Source of the DNA: Streptomyces drozdowiczii
Lineage (GTDB): Bacteria > Actinomycetota > Actinomycetes > Streptomycetales > Streptomycetaceae
Direction: 5' to 3'
DNA: 64,000 bases
NCBI RefSeq assembly: GCF_026167665.1
Contig: NZ_CP098740.1
Coordinates: forward strand, 682,001-746,000
The notes under the pieces are model-generated. The model was not told the origin of the DNA. It saw only the letters and a program-made list of their open reading frames with translations, and made no database searches. Made by a program: the position numbers and the translations under genes. Below are positions 60,150-64,000 of the stretch, in pieces. Every line of letters starts with the position of its first letter. Positions within the stretch are counted from its first letter, which is position 1.

Positions 60150-61065
60150 CCCTCTCTCCGCGCTTTTCGCAAGACAACTCCCACTTCGCGCAGCAGGCTG
60201 GGCTTGGTGGGTCCGGGCGGTCCGGGCAGTACGTCGAAACCGGCGGCCGCGATCGCGGTGAGGGCGGCGCGTCCTCCTCCGACGAATCCGGCGAGAAGCA
60301 GCCTGAGCCTGCCGTGGACGCTACCCACCAGGGGGGTGCCTTCATTCAGCAGATCCCGGGCGCGTTCCGCTTCGTACGCGACGAGGGAGCGGACCGAGGC
60401 GTTCGCGGTGGGGCCGCGAGGTCGGTCTCGCCGACGTGGAACCGGGCCATGTCCTCGGCCGGAAGATAGATGCGGTCGCGGCCGAGGTCCTCGGCGACGT
60501 CCTGGAGGTGCTCCACGATCTGCAGCGCGGTGCACACGGCGTCGGAGCGGCGCAGCCGTTCGGGGCTCGCGGTGCCGGTGAGCTGGAGGACGAGGCGGCC
60601 GACGGGGTTGGCGGACAGCTCGCAGTACGCGAGCAGTTCCCCGTACGTGCCGTAGCGGCGGACCTTCTGGTCCTGCCGGTTGGCCTCGATGAGGCCGATG
60701 AACGGCTCGGGGGTGAGCGCGCGGCGCCGGGCGGTCGGGCGGAGCGCCTGCATCAACGGGTGGTGCGGGGTCTCGCCGGTGGTCGCGAAGACGCGGTGCA
60801 GGTCGCTCTCGAGCGCGTCGAGCATCGCGAGCCGGTCGTCGCTCTGGGCCGGGTCGAGTCCGAGGTGCACGGCGTCCGCGCCGCCGGGGGCGAGGTCGCC
60901 GTCGCCGATGTCGTCCACCAGGCGGGCGAAGCCGTAGACGGCCATCAGGTCGTCGCGCCAGGCGCGCGGCAGGAAGAAGGGGGCGACCGGAAAGTTCTCG
61001 TGGGCTGCCTTGCCGAGGGTTCCGGATGCGGCGGTATCGAGCCGCGCCTGCCGGGTACGGGTCAC
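60146..61065 (-). CDS. hpnC: Hydroxysqualene synthase HpnC, frameshifted near its C terminus in this sequence
   Basis: HpnC turns presqualene diphosphate into hydroxysqualene. The first frame (from GTG 61065) has the family motifs ARLVDDIGDGDL and EHLQDVAEDLGRDRIYLPAED, then loses homology after ETDLAAP. The rest (ANASVRSLVAYEAERARDLL to RKARREG) is one frame over. Adding one C to the C4 run (plus-strand G4 at 60410-60413) restores 306 residues ending at the stop that overlaps hpnD. Given the intact downstream genes, an assembly error is likely. It is the first gene of the hopanoid operon. Confidence 0.88.
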
Positions 61066-61505
61066 TGCGGACCGCCCTGCGCGGGGACGGCGTGAGCACC
61101 TCGGAGCGGGAGATCTTCCGTCATAGCCGTCACAACTCCCGTTCTACACTGCTGACCCAAAATACCCCATTCCGGACACGCCGCCCGCCCTTCCGAGTGC
61201 CGAGGACGACTCCCGGCCGTCCCCTCAGGCGGTATCGCACCACTTGCGGCGAATCAGCACCGGTACAGCTTACGTTGTACAACGCTCATCCAAACGCCGG
61301 GGTACGGGCCGTACGGCGCCGGCCCCGGGGCCCGCGTCAACTTTCCACCCGCCGGAGCGCGTTCACGTCATCCGGCGGGAGGAGATCGCGAAGGCCGCCG
61401 TACGACGAGGCGCGGATGTCCGGACTCCGGTCCACGCTCCGGACATGGCGCGGCCCCCGCCGGAAGGGTCCGGCGGGGGCCGTCTGCCGTGCGACGCGGG
61501 GCGTC
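61066..61505. other. Intergenic region upstream of the hopanoid operon
   Basis: No gene is seen. The part next to hpnC is comparatively AT-rich (around 61125-61175) and should hold the hopanoid promoter on the minus strand. The far end carries the terminator at 61451-61482. No repeat or further clear operator was noticed. Confidence 0.5.
61451..61482 (-). terminator. Hairpin after the ABC exporter ATPase gene
   Basis: CGGCCCCCGCCGGA (61451-61464) and TCCGGCGGGGGCCG (61469-61482) form a perfect 14-base stem with loop AGGG, 23 bases past the stop codon at 61506. Confidence 0.8.
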
Positions 61506-62291
61506 CTACTTGCCGGTCTCCCGTTCGTAGGCCCGCAGGACCTCCTCGGTCGGTCCGTCCATCAGGAGCTCGCCCTTCTCCAGCCACAGCACCCGGTTGC
61601 AGGTGTCCCGGATCGACTTGTTGCTGTGGCTGACCAGGAAGACCGTCCCGGCCTCCTTGCGCAGCTCCCTGATCCGCGCCTCGGAGCGGATCTGGAACTT
61701 GCGGTCACCGGTGGCCAGCGCCTCGTCGATCATGAGGACGTCGTGGTTCTTGGCGGCCGCGATGGAGAAGCGGAGGCGGGCGGCCATGCCGGAGGAGTAG
61801 GTGCGCATCGGCAGGGTGATGAAGTCGCCCTTGTCGTTGATGCCGGAGAACTCCACGATGTCCTCGTAGCGCTCGCGGATCTCCTCGCGGCTCATGCCCA
61901 TCGCGAGGCCGCCGAGCACCACGTTGCGCTCGCCGGTCAGATCGCTCATCAGCGCGGCGTTGACGCCGAGCAGCGAGGGCTGGCCGTCCGTGTAGACGCT
62001 GCCGCTCTCGGTCGGCAGGAGGCCGGCGATCGCGCGGAGCAGCGTCGACTTGCCGGAACCGTTGGTCCCGATGAGGCCGATCGCCTCGCCCCGGTAGGCG
62101 GTGAAGGTGACCCCGCGCACGGCGTGCACCTTGCGCACCCCGCGCTCCTGGCCCTTCTCGCGGCGCAGGATCCGGCTCAGTGCCGCGGTGGCGCTGCCCT
62201 TGCCACCGCCGCCGCCGTTGACCCGGTACACGATGTGCACGTCGTCGGCGATCACGGTGGGGACGCGCCCCGCGGTGTTGTCGTCAGCCAC
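61506..62291 (-). CDS. ABC-2 polysaccharide exporter ATPase (TagH/Wzt type)
   Basis: A 261-residue ATPase. Walker A is GTNGSGKS (75-82), the signature is TYSSGMAARL, Walker B is DVLMIDEALATGD, and the switch His is in VFLVSHSNKSI. The TagH/Wzt group exports teichoic acids or O-antigen-like polymers. A 60-residue N-terminal extension with a glycine run (VNGGGGGKG) is unusual but harmless. GTG 62291 overlaps the permease gene by eight bases. Confidence 0.9.
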   Translation of the reverse strand: MADDNTAGRVPTVIADDVHIVYRVNGGGGGKGSATAALSRILRREKGQERGVRKVHAVRGVTFTAYRGEAIGLIGTNGSGKSTLLRAIAGLLPTESGSVYTDGQPSLLGVNAALMSDLTGERNVVLGGLAMGMSREEIRERYEDIVEFSGINDKGDFITLPMRTYSSGMAARLRFSIAAAKNHDVLMIDEALATGDRKFQIRSEARIRELRKEAGTVFLVSHSNKSIRDTCNRVLWLEKGELLMDGPTEEVLRAYERETGK

Positions 62292-63213
62292 GGCCGTACC
62301 GTTCCTCTGCCTTCCAGAAGTACACGAAGCCCACGATGCCCACCACGATCGACCAGGCGAGGGCGACCGCCCAGACGTGGTCCGGCAGGTTCTCGGAGCC
62401 GTATCCGTCGATCAGGGCGAACCTGACCAGGTCCATGTAGATGGCCGCCGGGTTGTACTGGAGCACGTCGGTGATCCAGGCCGGCTTGTCCGCGAGCATC
62501 ACCGGGATGGAGAACATGACCCCGGAGGCGTACATCCAGGTGCGCATGACGAACGGCATCAGCTGCGCCAGGTCGGGGGTCTTGGCGCCCATCCTGGCCA
62601 TGGCGAGCGCCAGTCCGGTGTTGAAGAAGAACTGCATCACCAGGGCGGGGATCACCAGCAGCCAGGAGAGCCGGGGGTAGCTGCCGAATCCGACCGTGAC
62701 CGCGATCAGCACGATCATGGAGTACAGCAGCTGCTGGAGCTGCTGGAGCGAGAAGGAGATGGGCAGCGAGGCGCGCGGGAAGTGCAGGGCCCTGACCAGG
62801 CCGAGGTTCCCGGAGATCGCGCGCACGCCGGCCATCACGGAACTCTGCGTGAAGGTGAAGACGAACACCCCGGTCACCAGGAACGGGATGAAGACCTCCT
62901 GCGGTATCCCCTTCTTCGTGCCGAGGATCAGCCCGAAGATGAGGAAGTAGACCGCCGCGTTCAGGAGCGGGGTCGCCACCTGCCACAGCTGGCCCAGCTT
63001 CGCCTGGCTGTACTGGGCGGTCAGCTTGGCCCGGGAGAACGCCAGGATGAAATGGCGCCGCCCCTGGAGCTGGCGCACGTACTCGAGGAGTCCGGGCCGG
63101 GCACCGCTGACCGCGAGGCCGTACTTCGCGGCCAGCTCGGCCGCACTCAGGCCGTCGTCGGCTGATGGCCGGCTGCTCACCGCAACCGCGCCGCCATGGG
63201 TTGTGTCACTCAC
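62284..63213 (-). CDS. ABC-2 type polysaccharide export permease (TagG/Wzm type)
   Basis: A 309-residue membrane protein with a long cytoplasmic N terminus (to about 70) and six membrane segments (for example VYFLIFGLILG, IPFLVTGVFVFTFTQSSVM, FGSYPRLSWLLVIPALVM). It pairs with the ATPase downstream to move a lipid-linked cell-wall polymer across the membrane. GTG 63213 has a weak ribosome site. The GT2 gene upstream on the same strand probably belongs to the same pathway. Confidence 0.88.
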   Translation of the reverse strand: MSDTTHGGAVAVSSRPSADDGLSAAELAAKYGLAVSGARPGLLEYVRQLQGRRHFILAFSRAKLTAQYSQAKLGQLWQVATPLLNAAVYFLIFGLILGTKKGIPQEVFIPFLVTGVFVFTFTQSSVMAGVRAISGNLGLVRALHFPRASLPISFSLQQLQQLLYSMIVLIAVTVGFGSYPRLSWLLVIPALVMQFFFNTGLALAMARMGAKTPDLAQLMPFVMRTWMYASGVMFSIPVMLADKPAWITDVLQYNPAAIYMDLVRFALIDGYGSENLPDHVWAVALAWSIVVGIVGFVYFWKAEERYGRG

Positions 63214-63298
63214 CAGAAGAAACTCTCGTATTCGAAATGCGCAGCCAGTCGCGGGCGCGGCTCAGGGCGGACAGGTCCCGTCAAGAAAAATACGCCTC

Positions 63299-63318
63299 AT
63301 GCTCCCAGAGGGGAGCAT
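63299..63318 (-). terminator. Hairpin with T tract after the GT2 gene
   Basis: ATGCTCCC (63299-63306) and GGGAGCAT (63311-63318) form an eight-base stem with loop AGAG. On the minus strand it is followed after a few bases by TATTTTT, the classical intrinsic terminator form that is rare in this genome. Confidence 0.7.
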
Positions 63319-63319
63319 C

Positions 63320-64000
63320 TCAGATGACCGGAGGGCGGCCCAGCCTGGTCAGTCGCCACACCGTACGCCACTTCATCGGGCGGCGCGGTCCGCAGGGCGT
63401 CCGCCAGCCCTCCCGGAATCCGCCGAACCACGCCTTCAGCGCCTCGCCGGACGGCCTGCGCAGCAGGGTCAGCAGCATCCACACGCCCAGGTACACGGGG
63501 ACGAGGGGCGCGGGGAGGTTGCGCCGGGCCAGCCAGACCCGGTTGCGGGCCACCATGCGGTGGTAGACCGCGTGGCGGGACGGGGCCGTGGCGGGGTGGT
63601 GCAGCACCATGTCCGCGCGGTAGTCGATCAGCCAGCCGGCGTCCAGCGCCCGCCAGGCGAGGTCCGTCTCCTCGTGCGCGTAGAAGAAGTCGCCCGGCAG
63701 CGGGCCGACCTCGGCCAGCACCCGGGTGCGCACCGCGTTGGCGCCGCCCAGGAAGGTCGTCACGCGGGACGAGCGCATCGGGTCGGCGGCGCGCAGCCGG
63801 GGAACGTGCCGGCGCTGGGTGACCCCGGTCTCGGGGTCCGCGATCCGGAAGCTGATGATGCCGAGCCGGGGGTCCTCGGCGAACGCCTTCCGGCACAGCT
63901 CCGCGGTGTCGGTGAGGGGCAGCAGCCCGTCGTCGTCGAGGAAGAGCAGGGCGTCCACGTCGGCGCCGGAGGGACCGAATGCCTCGATGCCGACGTTCCG
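63320..64000 (-). CDS. Family 2 glycosyltransferase, N terminus cut by the window edge
   Basis: The last 226 residues of a GT-A fold glycosyltransferase. The metal-binding motif LLFLDDDG, the acceptor-loop pattern FLGGANAVRTRVL and the catalytic-base region FFYAHEETDLAWRALDAGW resemble rhamnosyl- or galactofuranosyltransferases of cell-wall assembly. A C-terminal hydrophobic segment (VPVYLGVWMLLTLL) may contact the membrane. It lies upstream of an ABC-2 exporter pair on the same strand, which suggests a role in making the exported polymer. Confidence 0.87.
   Translation of the reverse strand, partial: RNVGIEAFGPSGADVDALLFLDDDGLLPLTDTAELCRKAFAEDPRLGIISFRIADPETGVTQRRHVPRLRAADPMRSSRVTTFLGGANAVRTRVLAEVGPLPGDFFYAHEETDLAWRALDAGWLIDYRADMVLHHPATAPSRHAVYHRMVARNRVWLARRNLPAPLVPVYLGVWMLLTLLRRPSGEALKAWFGGFREGWRTPCGPRRPMKWRTVWRLTRLGRPPVI

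Overview
The window looks like chromosomal DNA of a Streptomyces species or a close relative. It is very GC-rich with strong third-position GC, uses many GTG starts, and its sugar ABC operons lack their own ATPase, as expected where one shared ATPase serves many importers. It carries a conservon, a hopanoid cluster and a c-di-AMP riboswitch in front of a LysM/M23 cell-wall hydrolase. All calls come from reading the sequence; no database search was run.

Layout. (1) 1-9351: a sugar locus with the start of a Gfo/Idh/MocA oxidoreductase, a GntR regulator, a secreted GH93-like hydrolase with a ricin-type lectin domain, a GH2 glycosidase, a binding protein with two permeases, and a LacI regulator. 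Two copies of the palindrome TACATCGATGTA sit in front of the secreted enzyme and the transporter. (2) 9405-11377: a HAD phosphatase ending in a tandem repeat, a quinone-oxidoreductase-like MDR enzyme, a remnant of a second MDR gene, and tRNA-Pro(GGG). (3) 11497-27299: a large polymer-utilisation locus with a beta-helix protein, M1-like and M60-like metallopeptidases, a PL8 lyase, a DUF2264 protein, an Lpl-type importer, a hydroxyacid dehydrogenase and a LacI regulator. Three of its promoters share a LacI-type operator. (4) 27300-31284: a conservon (kinase-like protein, roadblock, DUF742, GTPase) plus a GAF protein. (5) 31592-37379: a secreted C39-like protein, an ArsR-type regulator, a metallo-beta-lactamase-fold hydrolase, a PPOX-fold protein, an amino acid dehydrogenase and a TetR regulator.

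(6) 37416-45129 is the most interesting block. A five-family STM4011-STM4015 cassette (two radical SAM enzymes, an alkaline-phosphatase-superfamily hydrolase, an ATP-grasp protein and two tandem leucine-rich STM4015 proteins) is divergently paired with a DUF6745-like gene and a small partner. The two divergent promoters both read TTGTCAG-N10-TAG, which resembles the PafBC-type DNA-damage promoter. The two STM4015 proteins end in nearly the same tail, RYVTVSE and RYVAVSE. (7) 45150-49303: an SGNH hydrolase, the riboswitch-controlled LysM/M23 protein, a tyrosine phosphatase, a small membrane protein and an XRE-cupin regulator. (8) 49392-61065: a hopanoid cluster (hpnO, dxs, hpnH, hpnG, shc, polyprenyl synthase, hpnE, hpnD, hpnC). 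(9) 61506-64000: an ABC-2 exporter pair and a partial GT2 glycosyltransferase, probably for a cell-wall polymer.

A caution for any user: at least three genes (GH2, the conservon kinase, hpnC) are broken in this sequence by four events, each repaired by adding one C to a short C run. A fifth gene (GH93-like) probably has the same problem near its start. This pattern points to assembly or sequencing errors rather than real gene decay.
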